Below, one piece after another: positions 8,314 to 17,012 of a stretch of 64,000 nt of DNA. The DNA is from an uncultured Clostridia bacterium (GTDB lineage: Bacteria > Bacillota > Clostridia > UBA1381), in NCBI GenBank assembly GCA_934476075.1, contig CAKSNH010000002.1, positions 186,001 to 250,000 on the forward strand, in the 5' to 3' direction. The position numbers were made by a program, and so were the translations under genes. The notes under the pieces were generated by a model. The model did not search any database. It was given only the letters and a program-made list of their open reading frames with translations, and was not told the origin of the DNA. Each line of letters opens with the position of its first letter. The first letter of the stretch is position 1.

Positions 8314-9864
8314 ATGGGAACAGTTGATAAATTAACTGATTTGCAAAACCGCAGAAGCAATATCGAGCTTGGCGGCGGCAATGCAAAAATCAAGAAACAG
8401 CATGACGCAGGCAAATTGACTGCTCGTGAAAGAATTCTTGCTCTTATGGACGAAGGCAGTTTTGTTGAGGTTGACGCATTTGTTGAACACAGATGCAGCG
8501 AGTTTAACATGGCTGACACAAAAGCTCCGGGTGAGGGCGTTGTAACAGGCTACGGTACAGTGGACGGACGTTTGGTTTACGTTTATGCACAGGACTTTAC
8601 CGTAATCGGCGGTTCTTTGGGCGAAATGCACGCAAAGAAAATCTGCAAGGTTATGGACATGGCTATGAAGATGGGTGCACCTATCATCGGCATGAACGAT
8701 TCGGGCGGTGCGAGAATTCAGGAAGGTATTGACGCATTGTCAGGCTTCGGCGAAATCTTTTACAGAAATACTCAGGCTTCGGGCGTTATCCCTCAAATCT
8801 CGGTTATCATGGGTCCTTGTGCGGGCGGTGCGGTATATTCGCCGGCTATCACAGACTTCATATTCATGGTAGAGAAAACAAGCCAAATGTTTATTACAGG
8901 ACCTCAGGTTGTTAAGGCTGTAACAGGCGAGGACGTAACAAGCGAGGAACTTGGCGGTGCCGCATCACACGCATCAAAGAGCGGTGTTGCTCATTTCACA
9001 GCTAAGGACGATAAGGAATGTATTGAACAAATTAAGAGATTGCTTTCTTATTTGCCTTCAAACAATCTGGAAACAGCTCCGGCTGATATTCCGACAGATG
9101 AAATCAATCGTTTGTCTGAAAAGCTTACAACAATCGTTCCTGATGAGGCTAACAAGGCTTATAATATAAAAGACGTTATTGCCGAAATCGTTGATAACGG
9201 CGACTTTATGGAAATTTTGCCTGAATTTGCGAAGAACATTGTTATCGGTTTTGCAAGAATGAACGGTATGTCAATCGGTGTTGTAGCTAATCAGCCTAAT
9301 GTAATGGCAGGTTCTCTTGATGTTAATTCGTCGGATAAGGCTGCAAGATTTATCCGTTTCTGTGACAGCTTCAACATTCCTGTTGTTACATTTACAGATG
9401 TTCCCGGTTACCTTCCAGGTGTAGAACAAGAACACAACGGTATTATCCGTCACGGTGCTAAATTGCTTTATGCTTATTCAGAGGCAACTGTACCGAAGAT
9501 TAATGTTATTTTGAGAAAAGCATACGGCGGTGCGTACATAGCTATGAGTTCTAAGCACGTTGGTTCGGACGTTGTATTCGCTTGGCCGACAGCCGAAATC
9601 GCTGTAATGGGTCCTGAGGGTGCCGCAAATATCATATTCAAGAAAGATATTGCCGAAAGTGCCGACCCTATTACAACTCGTGAAGAAAAGATTGCTGAAT
9701 ACAGAAATAAATTTGCAAGTCCGTATGAGGCTGCAAAACGTGGTTATGTTGATGATATTATCGAGCCTGATTCAACAAGACCTAGAATTATTGCCGCTCT
9801 TGAAATGCTTGCAAGCAAGAGAGAAACAAGACCGGCTAAAAAGCACGGAAATATCCCTGTTTGA
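8314..9864 (+). CDS. mmdA: Methylmalonyl-CoA decarboxylase carboxyltransferase subunit
   Basis: A 516-residue carboxyltransferase (12S / PCC-beta family) with two crotonase-like halves. It moves CO2 between methylmalonyl-CoA or propionyl-CoA and biotin on the carrier protein. Visible motifs are DSGGARIQEGIDALSGFGEI and GPCAGGAVYSPA in the N half, and FTDVPGYLPGVEQEHNGI plus KAYGGAYIAMSSKH in the C half. Start at ATG 8314 after CGGAGG. It leads an operon with OadG-like, biotin carrier, OadB-like and OadA-like genes, which points to a membrane sodium-pumping decarboxylase or transcarboxylase rather than a biotin-carboxylase-driven PCC: no biotin carboxylase gene is present. Confidence 0.92.
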   Translation: MGTVDKLTDLQNRRSNIELGGGNAKIKKQHDAGKLTARERILALMDEGSFVEVDAFVEHRCSEFNMADTKAPGEGVVTGYGTVDGRLVYVYAQDFTVIGGSLGEMHAKKICKVMDMAMKMGAPIIGMNDSGGARIQEGIDALSGFGEIFYRNTQASGVIPQISVIMGPCAGGAVYSPAITDFIFMVEKTSQMFITGPQVVKAVTGEDVTSEELGGAASHASKSGVAHFTAKDDKECIEQIKRLLSYLPSNNLETAPADIPTDEINRLSEKLTTIVPDEANKAYNIKDVIAEIVDNGDFMEILPEFAKNIVIGFARMNGMSIGVVANQPNVMAGSLDVNSSDKAARFIRFCDSFNIPVVTFTDVPGYLPGVEQEHNGIIRHGAKLLYAYSEATVPKINVILRKAYGGAYIAMSSKHVGSDVVFAWPTAEIAVMGPEGAANIIFKKDIAESADPITTREEKIAEYRNKFASPYEAAKRGYVDDIIEPDSTRPRIIAALEMLASKRETRPAKKHGNIPV

Positions 9865-9960
9865 TAAAACTGCGGCGTAACCGGTTTGGTTTGCCTGTAT
9901 TTGTTAAAAATAAAACAATATCAAACAATACAATTTCATTAAGAAAGGGGATAGATATTA

Positions 9961-10323
9961 ATGTCAGTAACACAAGCGTTATTGGAAGGTCTTAAAGTTA
10001 CGGTAGTCGGTTTGACAATCGTATTTTCTGTACTTGTTATATTGATGATAGTGCTGATGCTTATGAAGGTTATATTTGCAAAAGAGCCTAAGAAACAGGC
10101 GGCTGTACAAGAGGTTAAGCCTATTGAAGCTGCTCCTGTGCAGAGTGCTGCTGAGGAGGATATTGACGATGAAGAGCTTATCGCGGTTTTGACTGCCGCA
10201 ATAGCCGCAAGTCTTAACACATCTACTTATAATTTGCAGATTAAGTCTTACAGAAGAATCGGCAACAGTTCACCTGCATGGAATCAAGCGGGTTTGAGAG
10301 ATACTATTGATTCAAGATTTTAA
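9961..10323 (+). CDS. OadG-family small membrane subunit
   Basis: A 120-residue protein with one N-terminal membrane helix (about residues 10-38: LKVTVVGLTIVFSVLVILMI) and an acidic, Ala-rich cytoplasmic tail. OadG/MmdD subunits tether the carboxyltransferase to the membrane beta subunit and stabilise the complex. It lies 96 nt after mmdA and 55 nt before the biotin carrier gene. The C-terminal SSPAWNQAGLRD stretch resembles the tail of MmdD-like delta subunits. Confidence 0.82.
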   Translation: MSVTQALLEGLKVTVVGLTIVFSVLVILMIVLMLMKVIFAKEPKKQAAVQEVKPIEAAPVQSAAEEDIDDEELIAVLTAAIAASLNTSTYNLQIKSYRRIGNSSPAWNQAGLRDTIDSRF

Positions 10324-10378
10324 TTTATAATAAAATATTATAGGAATACCACCTAAATTTATAAGGAGGCAAAATTTA

Positions 10379-10759
10379 ATGAGAAAGTTTAATATTAATG
10401 TAAATGGTAAATCATACGAAGTTGAAGTTGAAGAAGTAGGCGGTGCATCTGCAAATTATGTTGCTCCTGCTCCAAAGGCTGCTCCTGCTGCCGCACCGAA
10501 AGCCGCTGCTCCAAAGGCTGCCGCTCCGGCTGCTCCTGTTGCGGGTGCTGAAAATGTAACTGCTCCGATGCCGGGTACAGTTGTTTCTGTAAAGGTAAAC
10601 GTCGGCGATACGGTTAAATCGGGTGATGTATTATGCGTGCTTGAAGCTATGAAGATGGAAAATGAAATCATGGCTCCTAAGGACGGTAAGGTAGTAGGCG
10701 TTTCTGCTGCACAGGGTGCATCGGTAAACAGCGGTGACATTCTTGTTTCTATTGCATAA
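10379..10759 (+). CDS. mmdC: Biotin carboxyl carrier subunit of the decarboxylase
   Basis: A 126-residue biotinyl protein. Residues 1-20 resemble the N-terminal segment of transcarboxylase 1.3S subunits, residues 28-56 are an Ala/Pro/Lys flexible linker, and residues 57-126 are the biotinyl domain. The biotin attachment site is EAMKMENEI with Lys 92. It carries CO2 from the carboxyltransferases (mmdA and the OadA-like protein) to the membrane decarboxylase. AAGGAGG lies upstream of the ATG. Repetitive GCT/GCA codons in the linker create a long antisense open frame that is not a gene. Confidence 0.93.
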   Translation: MRKFNINVNGKSYEVEVEEVGGASANYVAPAPKAAPAAAPKAAAPKAAAPAAPVAGAENVTAPMPGTVVSVKVNVGDTVKSGDVLCVLEAMKMENEIMAPKDGKVVGVSAAQGASVNSGDILVSIA

Positions 10760-10803
10760 TTAATCACATATAAATTAAATTACAGAAAGTGGTGACAAAA
10801 TTA

Positions 10804-12045
10804 ATGGATAGTTTTATCAACTTTTTAAACAGTACAGGTGTTGCTTGTCTATTCAATCAGCCTCCTGTTGATATTTTAAAAACTATTATTATGCTTGTTA
10901 TTGCGTGTGTACTATTGTATCTTGCAATAGTTAAGAAATACGAACCATTGCTGCTATTGCCGATAGCATTTGGTATGCTTATCACTAATCTGCCGATGAT
11001 GCCTGACCAGTTAGTCATGCACGCAGACAGATTTACAGACCCAAATGTTGCGGATTCGTTCTTAGACGCAAACAAACATATTATTATTCAAAATGTTGTT
11101 TCAACAGGCGGACTTCTGGATTTATTGTATCTGGGTGTTAAATTGGGTATTTACCCTCCTGTTATTTTCCTGGGTATCGGCGCTATGACAGACTTCGGTC
11201 CGCTTATCGCTAACCCTAAGAGTATTTTGTTGGGTGCGGCTGCACAGCTGGGTGTATTCGCTGCATTCCTTTTGGCGTTGGTATTGGGTGCTGCTGTACC
11301 TAGTATCGGATTTGACGTAAATGACGCTGCGTCAATCGGTATCATAGGCGGTGCGGACGGTCCTACTGCGATTTTCGTTACAAAGACCCTTGCTCCGGCA
11401 TTGCTTCCGGCTATTGCGATTGCCGCATATTCATACATGGCGCTTATTCCGGTTATCCAACCGCCGATTATGAAGCTTATGACAACCAAAAAGTCACGTT
11501 CAATCAAGATGGAACAGCTGAGAACAGTTTCACAGACAGAGAAGATTGTGTTCCCTATAATTGTAACTATCGTTGTTGCTTTGATTGTACCGGACGCACT
11601 TTCACTTGTAGGTATGCTTATGCTTGGTAACCTATTCAAGGAAACAGGTGTTGTTGAAAGATTGTCAAAGACTGTTCAAAATGAATTGTGTAACATTATT
11701 ACTATTTTCTTGGGTATCACCGTTGGTGCAACAGCTACTGCTGACGGATTCCTAAACGCACAAACAATCGGTATTGTTGTTTTAGGTTTGCTAGCATTCT
11801 GTTTCTCAACAATGGGCGGTCTTATCCTTGGTAATATTATGTGTTTCTTCACAAAAGGCAAAGTTAATCCGCTTATCGGTAGTGCGGGCGTATCAGCCGT
11901 TCCTATGGCTGCCCGTGTTTCACAGGTAGTCGGTCAGAAGGAAAACCCTTCTAACTTCCTTTTGATGCACGCTATGGGTCCGAACGTTGCCGGTGTTATC
12001 GGTTCAGCGGTTGCGGCAGGCGTGTTCCTATCAATGTTTAAGTAA
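10804..12045 (+). CDS. mmdB: Sodium-translocating decarboxylase beta subunit
   Basis: A 413-residue polytopic membrane protein of the OadB/MmdB/GcdB family, which decarboxylates carboxybiotin and pumps Na+ outward. The conserved GIIGGADGPTAIFV segment with its essential Asp is present, as is GSAGVSAVPMAARV, a conserved C-terminal motif. About ten hydrophobic segments are visible. The ATG at 10804 is preferred because GTGGTG lies 9 nt upstream; GTG codons at 10789 and 10792 overlap that site. Together with mmdA, the OadG-like protein and the biotin carrier it forms a full pump. Confidence 0.92.
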   Translation: MDSFINFLNSTGVACLFNQPPVDILKTIIMLVIACVLLYLAIVKKYEPLLLLPIAFGMLITNLPMMPDQLVMHADRFTDPNVADSFLDANKHIIIQNVVSTGGLLDLLYLGVKLGIYPPVIFLGIGAMTDFGPLIANPKSILLGAAAQLGVFAAFLLALVLGAAVPSIGFDVNDAASIGIIGGADGPTAIFVTKTLAPALLPAIAIAAYSYMALIPVIQPPIMKLMTTKKSRSIKMEQLRTVSQTEKIVFPIIVTIVVALIVPDALSLVGMLMLGNLFKETGVVERLSKTVQNELCNIITIFLGITVGATATADGFLNAQTIGIVVLGLLAFCFSTMGGLILGNIMCFFTKGKVNPLIGSAGVSAVPMAARVSQVVGQKENPSNFLLMHAMGPNVAGVIGSAVAAGVFLSMFK

Positions 12046-12071
12046 TATTTGTAAATAAGGAGTGAATATAG

Positions 12072-13484
12072 ATGGCAGAGATAAAAGCAAAACCGGTTGA
12101 AATTACCGAAACTGTACTTAGAGATGCTCACCAATCTCTTATCGCCACAAGAATGACAACCGAAGAAATTCTTCCTATCGTTGAAAAGATGGACCAAATC
12201 GGTTATCATTCATTGGAAGCATGGGGCGGTGCTACATTCGATGCTTGTTTGAGATTTTTGAATGAAGACCCATGGGAAAGACTTAGAAAGATTAAAGCAA
12301 GAGCTAAAAAGACACCTATTCAGATGCTTTTCAGAGGACAAAATATTTTGGGTTACAGACACTATGCCGATGATATAGTTGAATATTTTGTACAAAAGTC
12401 TATTGCAAACGGTGTTGATATTCTTAGAATTTTCGACGCACTTAATGACGTTCGTAATCTTGAATGTGCAATCAATGCTTGTAAGAAAGAAAAAGGTCAC
12501 GTTCAGGCTACTGTTTGTTACACAACAAGTGAATTCCACACAAACGAAAAATTCGTTCAAATGGCTAAACAGCTTGAAGAAATGGGTGCAGACTCAATCT
12601 GTATCAAGGATATGGCAGGCTTGCTTAGACCTTACACAACATATGACTTGGTTAAGGCAATGAAGGAAACTGTTAAAATTCCTATTCAGCTGCATACTCA
12701 CTACACAAGCGGTGAGGCTTCAATGGTATATTTGAAGGCTATTGAAGCAGGTGTTGACGTTATCGACTGTGCTATGTCACCGATGGCTATGGGTACATCT
12801 CAGCCTCCGACAGAGCCGATGGTAGCCGCACTTCAAGGCACACCTTACGATACAGGCTATGACCTTGACAAGCTAATCGAAATCAGCGATTACTTCAAGC
12901 CATTAAGAGAAAAATATATCAAGAGCGGTTTGATGAATACAAAGGTTATGGGTGTTGACGTAAGCACACTTAAATATCAGGTACCGGGCGGTATGCTTTC
13001 TAACCTTGTATCTCAGCTGAAACAACAGGGCAGAGAGGACGCTTATGATGAGGTTTTGAAAGAAGTTCCTCGTGTAAGAGCAGACCTTGGTTATCCGCCG
13101 CTTGTAACTCCGTCATCACAAATCGTTGGTACACAGGCTGTGCTTAACGTATTGATGGGCGAAAGATATAAGATGGTTTCTAAGGAAACAAAGGGTCTTG
13201 TTAAGGGCGAATACGGTAAGTGCCCGGCTGAAATTTCTGATGAAATCATCAAGAAAACTATCGGTGACGAAAAGAGAATTACCTGCCGTCCGGCTGACTT
13301 GTTAAAGCCTGAACTTGAAACATTGAAGAAAGAATGTGCAGAGTGGGTTGAACAGCCTGAGGACGTATTGTCATATGCGTTGTTCGGTCAGGTTGCGGTT
13401 AAGTATTTCCAATACAGACAGGCTCAAAAGTATAAAATTGACCCTGACATGGTAGACAGAGAAAATATGACTCATCCGGTGTGA
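12072..13484 (+). CDS. oadA: Pyruvate/oxaloacetate carboxyltransferase (5S/OadA-type) without biotin domain
   Basis: A 470-residue TIM-barrel carboxyltransferase of the OadA / transcarboxylase 5S family. ETVLRDAHQSLIATRM near residue 15 is the signature, CIKDMAG and LHTHYTSGEA contain the metal-binding residues, and the conserved PMAMGTSQPPTEPM follows. The protein ends after the PYC_OADA domain and has no biotinyl domain, so it must use the separate biotin carrier. It transfers CO2 between oxaloacetate or pyruvate and biotin. With mmdA in the same operon, it could make a methylmalonyl-CoA:pyruvate transcarboxylase or a dual-input sodium pump. A strong terminator follows 8 nt later. Confidence 0.88.
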   Translation: MAEIKAKPVEITETVLRDAHQSLIATRMTTEEILPIVEKMDQIGYHSLEAWGGATFDACLRFLNEDPWERLRKIKARAKKTPIQMLFRGQNILGYRHYADDIVEYFVQKSIANGVDILRIFDALNDVRNLECAINACKKEKGHVQATVCYTTSEFHTNEKFVQMAKQLEEMGADSICIKDMAGLLRPYTTYDLVKAMKETVKIPIQLHTHYTSGEASMVYLKAIEAGVDVIDCAMSPMAMGTSQPPTEPMVAALQGTPYDTGYDLDKLIEISDYFKPLREKYIKSGLMNTKVMGVDVSTLKYQVPGGMLSNLVSQLKQQGREDAYDEVLKEVPRVRADLGYPPLVTPSSQIVGTQAVLNVLMGERYKMVSKETKGLVKGEYGKCPAEISDEIIKKTIGDEKRITCRPADLLKPELETLKKECAEWVEQPEDVLSYALFGQVAVKYFQYRQAQKYKIDPDMVDRENMTHPV

Positions 13485-13489
13485 TAATA

Positions 13490-13537
13490 TAATGCACAAA
13501 AAGGTTCTGAATTATTGTTCAGAGCCTTTTTGTGCAT
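13490..13537 (+). terminator. Terminator of the decarboxylase operon
   Basis: ATGCACAAAAAGG with a following TCTGAA pairs with TTCAGA and CCTTTTTGTGCAT across a 6-nt loop. The only imperfection is one G-T wobble. The stem contains the T run. Confidence 0.85.
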
Positions 13538-13567
13538 AAAATAAGAATTTATTTGGAGGTGTATATT

Positions 13568-14875
13568 ATGAAAAAAATATTGTTTGCGGCTGTTATGGTG
13601 TTTCCTATGCTGTTATCAACGGCATTTGCGGAGGGAATTGACGAATGTAAAGGAAATGAGGTTAAGCTTCAAATCGGCAATCCGCTTATGAATTCGTGCG
13701 GAATTGTAAAAGAGGTTGACGAGGGCAGAGGAACAGTTCCTGTTATAGAAGATGATTATACGCTTGTGCCTATCAGAACAGTTGTCGAGTCGTTCGGCGG
13801 CTGGGTAAGCTGGGAAGAAGATACTCAAAAGGTTATTATTGCGAGCCGTGACAGTACGGTTTTTGTAACCATTAATTCAAAAGATGCGATAGTGAATGAC
13901 GCTGAGGGAGAAAAGAGTGTACAGCTGGCGGTTGCTCCGAAGATAATCAACGGCAGAACTATGCTGCCGCTGCGTTTTGTATCGGAAAATATAGGACTTA
14001 CGGTTGACTGGAATGAGGCGGAACAGGTTATCACAATAACAGAGCCAAAGTCAGAGCCGGTGAAATTTGCAAACGTTGATGGCGATTTTTATGCAATAGG
14101 CGATTTGTTTGATGTACGCATGGGTGCACATGATACCGCTGAGTATACTTATCAGGGAACAAAGCATACGGTTGCAACGGATATTGTAAGCGTTGAAACA
14201 CAAGAGTGGGAGGACGCACAGAAAGATGACGGTGAAAATATTTCATTGAGCAGTATAACTGTCGATGGCAAGAAGTATCCTATATCGGATATATATTCTT
14301 TGGAATATGTGGGTATCTGTGATTTAAGCCCGAATGCCGACGGCTTTGAAATTGTTGCGGTTGACAGAGGTGTGAGCGACGATTACAGTGCGACTGTATT
14401 TACTTATAATCAATACGGACTTGTGTGCACAAAGACTTACGGCGGAATGACATATCCGTATTACGGCAATGGCACAGGTACGGTTTACTGTGACAATAAC
14501 GGTCATATAGTGAACAATTATATCGGCTTTACCGAACCGATGTATGCGTTTGATGTGAACACGATTACGGGAAGTGACGGAATTGTTGCGGTTGATGGTG
14601 AATATGAGGAATTAAACCCTGAGGTTGAGGGAAAAGAGCTTGTGTTCGGCAGAGATTTGTTCGCAGACTACCGCCAAGTTGACGAATATCCCGAAAATTA
14701 CGAGGATATATGGCAGGGTGAGCAGTCGCTTGACACAATTAAAAAAGGTACGCCTGTTATCATTGACAAAATTGTATATTGGACAGATGAGGAAACAGGC
14801 GACAGATATTTGAGCGGATATTATGCGAGAATAGACGGAAAGAAGTATGTTATACAGCTTCAATATGCCGGTTAA
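13568..14875 (+). CDS. Secreted copper-amine-oxidase-N (stalk) domain protein
   Basis: A 435-residue protein with a signal peptide (MKKILFAAVMVFPMLLSTAFA). Residues about 45-155 form a Cu_amine_oxidN1-type stalk domain, shown by LVPIRTVVESFGGWVSWEE and TMLPLRFVSENIGLTVDWNE. These domains mediate cell-wall association or protein contacts and have no amine-oxidase activity of their own. The remaining 280 residues are rich in Asp, Gly and Tyr, likely beta-structured, and not recognised. ATG 13568 follows GGAGGTG; the frame extends to 13532 but lacks a site there. A strong terminator follows, so it is monocistronic. Confidence 0.75.
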   Translation: MKKILFAAVMVFPMLLSTAFAEGIDECKGNEVKLQIGNPLMNSCGIVKEVDEGRGTVPVIEDDYTLVPIRTVVESFGGWVSWEEDTQKVIIASRDSTVFVTINSKDAIVNDAEGEKSVQLAVAPKIINGRTMLPLRFVSENIGLTVDWNEAEQVITITEPKSEPVKFANVDGDFYAIGDLFDVRMGAHDTAEYTYQGTKHTVATDIVSVETQEWEDAQKDDGENISLSSITVDGKKYPISDIYSLEYVGICDLSPNADGFEIVAVDRGVSDDYSATVFTYNQYGLVCTKTYGGMTYPYYGNGTGTVYCDNNGHIVNNYIGFTEPMYAFDVNTITGSDGIVAVDGEYEELNPEVEGKELVFGRDLFADYRQVDEYPENYEDIWQGEQSLDTIKKGTPVIIDKIVYWTDEETGDRYLSGYYARIDGKKYVIQLQYAG

Positions 14876-14884
14876 TATCAGCTG

Positions 14885-14923
14885 AAAAAGTCCCCGAACG
14901 GTTACAGTTCGGGGACTTTTTTT
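14885..14923 (+). terminator. Rho-independent terminator
   Basis: AAAAAGTCCCCGAAC (14885-14899), a 7-nt loop, then GTTCGGGGACTTTTTTT. It is a perfect stem with a T run. Confidence 0.92.
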
Positions 14924-14998
14924 AATTTGTAGGAAATTGCGTAACACGCAATGACGAAAAATCAAAAATGCTACCTTATTCTTACGCCCACAGGCGGT
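14921..14998. repeat. 78-bp interspersed repeat, copy 1
   Basis: This segment is closely similar to 22414-22490 on the same strand, with shared blocks AATTTGTAGGAA, GCAATGACGAAAAATC, AAAATGCTAC and CCCACAGGCGGT. It contains a perfect 7-bp hairpin (ATTGCGT/ACGCAAT, 14936-14952) and a terminal CGCC-CACA-GGCG hairpin. Both copies sit between a plus-strand terminator and the stop codon of a minus-strand gene. A short stem GCTTC/GAAGC with six T follows at 14999-15019. Confidence 0.8.
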
Positions 14999-15017
14999 GC
15001 TTCTATCAGAAGCTTTT

Positions 15018-15833
15018 TTAATCGAATAAAATATTCATATATGCTTTTAAATTTATATCGTTTGACATAGCGATTGTCCTGTCCTGTCCGAATTTGCTTG
15101 TCGGGAGCAGACGGACGGAGATATTTTCGCAATGCTCGGTTTGTGCAACATAATTAAGGCAGTCTGTCAGAACATCATCGGTCAGTGTACATTCCTGTAC
15201 ATAAAGCGTATTATCCGAAACATAGTATAATATTCCGTAATCCTTGCCGTTGTAATGTATTTTAATGGAATTGCCGCCGCAGAATATGTTTTCCGAAACG
15301 GCATAGCCGATAATATTATCGCCCCAGTGAAAATGTGCGGTACCGGCAAGGTATTCGTTACGCATGGATTGGTATTCGGCTGAATTTAAAGGCAGAATCT
15401 CAACATTGATTTTGCTCGGTGACGCCTTAAATTCAAACTGTTTTATATGAAAACTCGGATAAAATCCACGCTTTGAATAAAAATTAATCAAATCGGCTGT
15501 TGCGGGAGCAAGAGTGGCGGTTTGGTTGTTTTCATCTGCAATTTCAATGGTTTTCTGTAATAATTTTGTGGATATTCCCTGTTTTTGATAGTCGGGGTGA
15601 GTAGCTACACCATAGATGTAACAGGCGGATTTTTTGGTATTCGGCATAAAAATATTGCCGTTATACATAATAAGCATACCGGCGGGGGTGCTGTCCTTAA
15701 AATATACCAAGCATTTGCCTAGTCTGTATCTTCCGCCGAAAAACATATCCATGTAATTATCATCATCGCCGAAACATTTGTGCCAGATATTTTTTAAATC
15801 GGGGATAATTTCGTCATTTGCATAAGTAATCAT
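15018..15833 (-). CDS. GNAT-family N-acetyltransferase
   Basis: A 271-residue GNAT acyltransferase. The acetyl-CoA-binding region is IYGVATHPDYQKQGISTKLLQKTIEIA (motif A, Q-x-x-G). NFYSKRGF is the usual motif B segment. The C-terminal 130 residues are unassigned, which suggests a two-lobed enzyme. ATG 15833 is preferred because AAGGA lies about 8 nt upstream; a TTG at 15854 in the same frame overlaps the preceding gene. It follows the DUF2156-like gene by 17 nt and is probably in its operon. The acceptor is unknown. Confidence 0.75.
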   Translation of the reverse strand: MITYANDEIIPDLKNIWHKCFGDDDNYMDMFFGGRYRLGKCLVYFKDSTPAGMLIMYNGNIFMPNTKKSACYIYGVATHPDYQKQGISTKLLQKTIEIADENNQTATLAPATADLINFYSKRGFYPSFHIKQFEFKASPSKINVEILPLNSAEYQSMRNEYLAGTAHFHWGDNIIGYAVSENIFCGGNSIKIHYNGKDYGILYYVSDNTLYVQECTLTDDVLTDCLNYVAQTEHCENISVRLLPTSKFGQDRTIAMSNDINLKAYMNILFD

Positions 15834-15850
15834 AAATATTTTCCTTTGTA

Positions 15851-16732
15851 TCAATCATTTTTTAAAACAGCGGTGTACTTGTCCAAAATTATTTCCGGAT
15901 AATAGGATAATTTTGCTTTTCGCAAGCCCTCCTCGCCCATATCCTCCTCACGGTTTACATAGGTAAAATCCGAACAGTTGTGTTCTGCGAACTGCTGATT
16001 TATAATAGGGTATGCACCCTGTATGTGTGAAAATGCTTTTTCAATATGCACAACGAATGTATCCGATGAAAGCGGTTCGCCGATAGTGAATGCAACAACT
16101 TTGCCGTCCGCACGAATCAGTCCGCCTTTTAAACCAAGTTCAAAATAGTATTTGAATGCTTTGTTTACGGCACATAATTCATCGGTCAGACTGTCGTCCT
16201 TGTCCTCACGGTAAAGCTCACACCATTTACGGCTCATTGCGATACAGTCCTTTATATTATCGGGGGTGATGTCCTCATAAACCCAATCGAAATTATCTTT
16301 GAAACGGGCTATATGGTTGCGTTTGCCGTGCAATTTTCTGCCCGACAGGGTGGTTAATTTTTCGGCAAGATAGATATAGTCGCTTTCGGCACGGGGAGCG
16401 GAAATATCAAATTTTTCGGGAAATAATGTTTCCAAAAGTTCCGCCTTTTCTTTCACCATTCCTCGGAGCACGAACTTTTCGCCACGTTCCGCTGCGTCGG
16501 CAATAAGTGCCTCGATAACAGGCTTTACATCGCCGCTGCCGGCAGGATAGGTATACGAAACGGAATTTTTCAGGCAATAAAAATCATTGAATTTTGCAAA
16601 TTCGATACCGTTCGGCTCGCTCCAAATAAAATTATTTACAAATGAATAATCGCAGCTTTTAAAATCAGATTGTTTCAATCTTTCATCTATCCAGCTGCGG
16701 TCGGATAATTCTATTTTTTTAAAGTTTAACAT
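15851..16732 (-). CDS. DUF2156 (LPG-synthetase C-terminal-like) protein
   Basis: A 293-residue protein resembling the DUF2156 domain, the GNAT-like fold found in the catalytic part of phosphatidylglycerol lysyltransferases. Characteristic segments are GRKLHGKRNHIARF, KGGLIRADGKVVAFTIGEPL and HIEKAFSHIQGAYPIINQQF. There are no membrane helices, so it is a soluble stand-alone version. Aminoacyl or acyl transfer is possible but not shown. ATG 16732 follows TTGGAG by 9 nt; the alternate TTG start at 16747 is less likely. It is the first gene of a two-gene minus-strand operon downstream of an unusually structured intergenic region. Confidence 0.75.
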   Translation of the reverse strand: MLNFKKIELSDRSWIDERLKQSDFKSCDYSFVNNFIWSEPNGIEFAKFNDFYCLKNSVSYTYPAGSGDVKPVIEALIADAAERGEKFVLRGMVKEKAELLETLFPEKFDISAPRAESDYIYLAEKLTTLSGRKLHGKRNHIARFKDNFDWVYEDITPDNIKDCIAMSRKWCELYREDKDDSLTDELCAVNKAFKYYFELGLKGGLIRADGKVVAFTIGEPLSSDTFVVHIEKAFSHIQGAYPIINQQFAEHNCSDFTYVNREEDMGEEGLRKAKLSYYPEIILDKYTAVLKND

Positions 16733-16783
16733 TATATCATTCTCCAAAGTATTAGTAATATTAGTGTGGCATAATTTACTGAA

Positions 16784-16792
16784 ATTATACCA
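16784..16792 (-). promoter_or_regulatory. Extended -10 promoter for the DUF2156 gene
   Basis: On the minus strand the sequence reads TATGGTATAAT (plus 16784-16794), an extended -10 (TGGTATAAT). No clear -35 at 17 nt is seen. It lies about 50 nt upstream of the DUF2156 start, directly after hairpin H4 of the structured region. The same 11 bp occur again at 17013-17023. Confidence 0.5.
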
Positions 16793-16795
16793 TAA

Positions 16796-17006
16796 GTAAA
16801 AATGCTTGCTCGCAAGGGAATTTTTACGCAGCCGCCAATTATTCTTACAGGCAAAATCGTATTTTGCATGACGTAGACTGCGGCGAATGAGCGTAAGTTC
16901 CTATAAGGATATTATATCATAACAACGCAGGCGGCTGAATGTCGCCGAAGTATTATGATACAATGTTCTCCGAGATACAGAAATCTCCGATTTCGTTTTA
17001 TCTCGT
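16796..17006 (-). ncRNA. Candidate structured small RNA or leader RNA
   Basis: Read on the minus strand, a sigma-A promoter (17013-17041) is followed at once by four nested hairpins. H1 (17005-16971) has CGAGAT/ATCTCG around GAAATC/GATTTC. H2 (16960-16915) has TATCATAA/TTATGATA around GGCG/CGCC. H3 (16897-16844) has CTTAC/GTAAG around GCAAAAT/ATTTTGC. H4 (16827-16796) has GTAAAAAT/ATTTTTAC around CTTGC/GCAAG, with a T run in its 3' arm, so it could act as a terminator. An alternative pairing CAGCCGCC with GGCGGCTG joins H2 to the H3/H4 linker. No ORF with a ribosome-binding site is seen. It does not resemble RNase P, SRP, tmRNA or a riboswitch known to me. Confidence 0.45.
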
Positions 17007-17012
17007 GAGGTT

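Noticed and set aside
10456..10767. Minus-strand open frame rich in Ala and Gly
   Set aside because: Antisense of the repetitive Ala/Pro linker and biotinyl domain of the carrier protein; low-complexity codon repeats keep the frame open.
11151..11639. 162-residue minus-strand open frame
   Set aside because: Antisense to the membrane subunit gene mmdB, with no ribosome-binding site.
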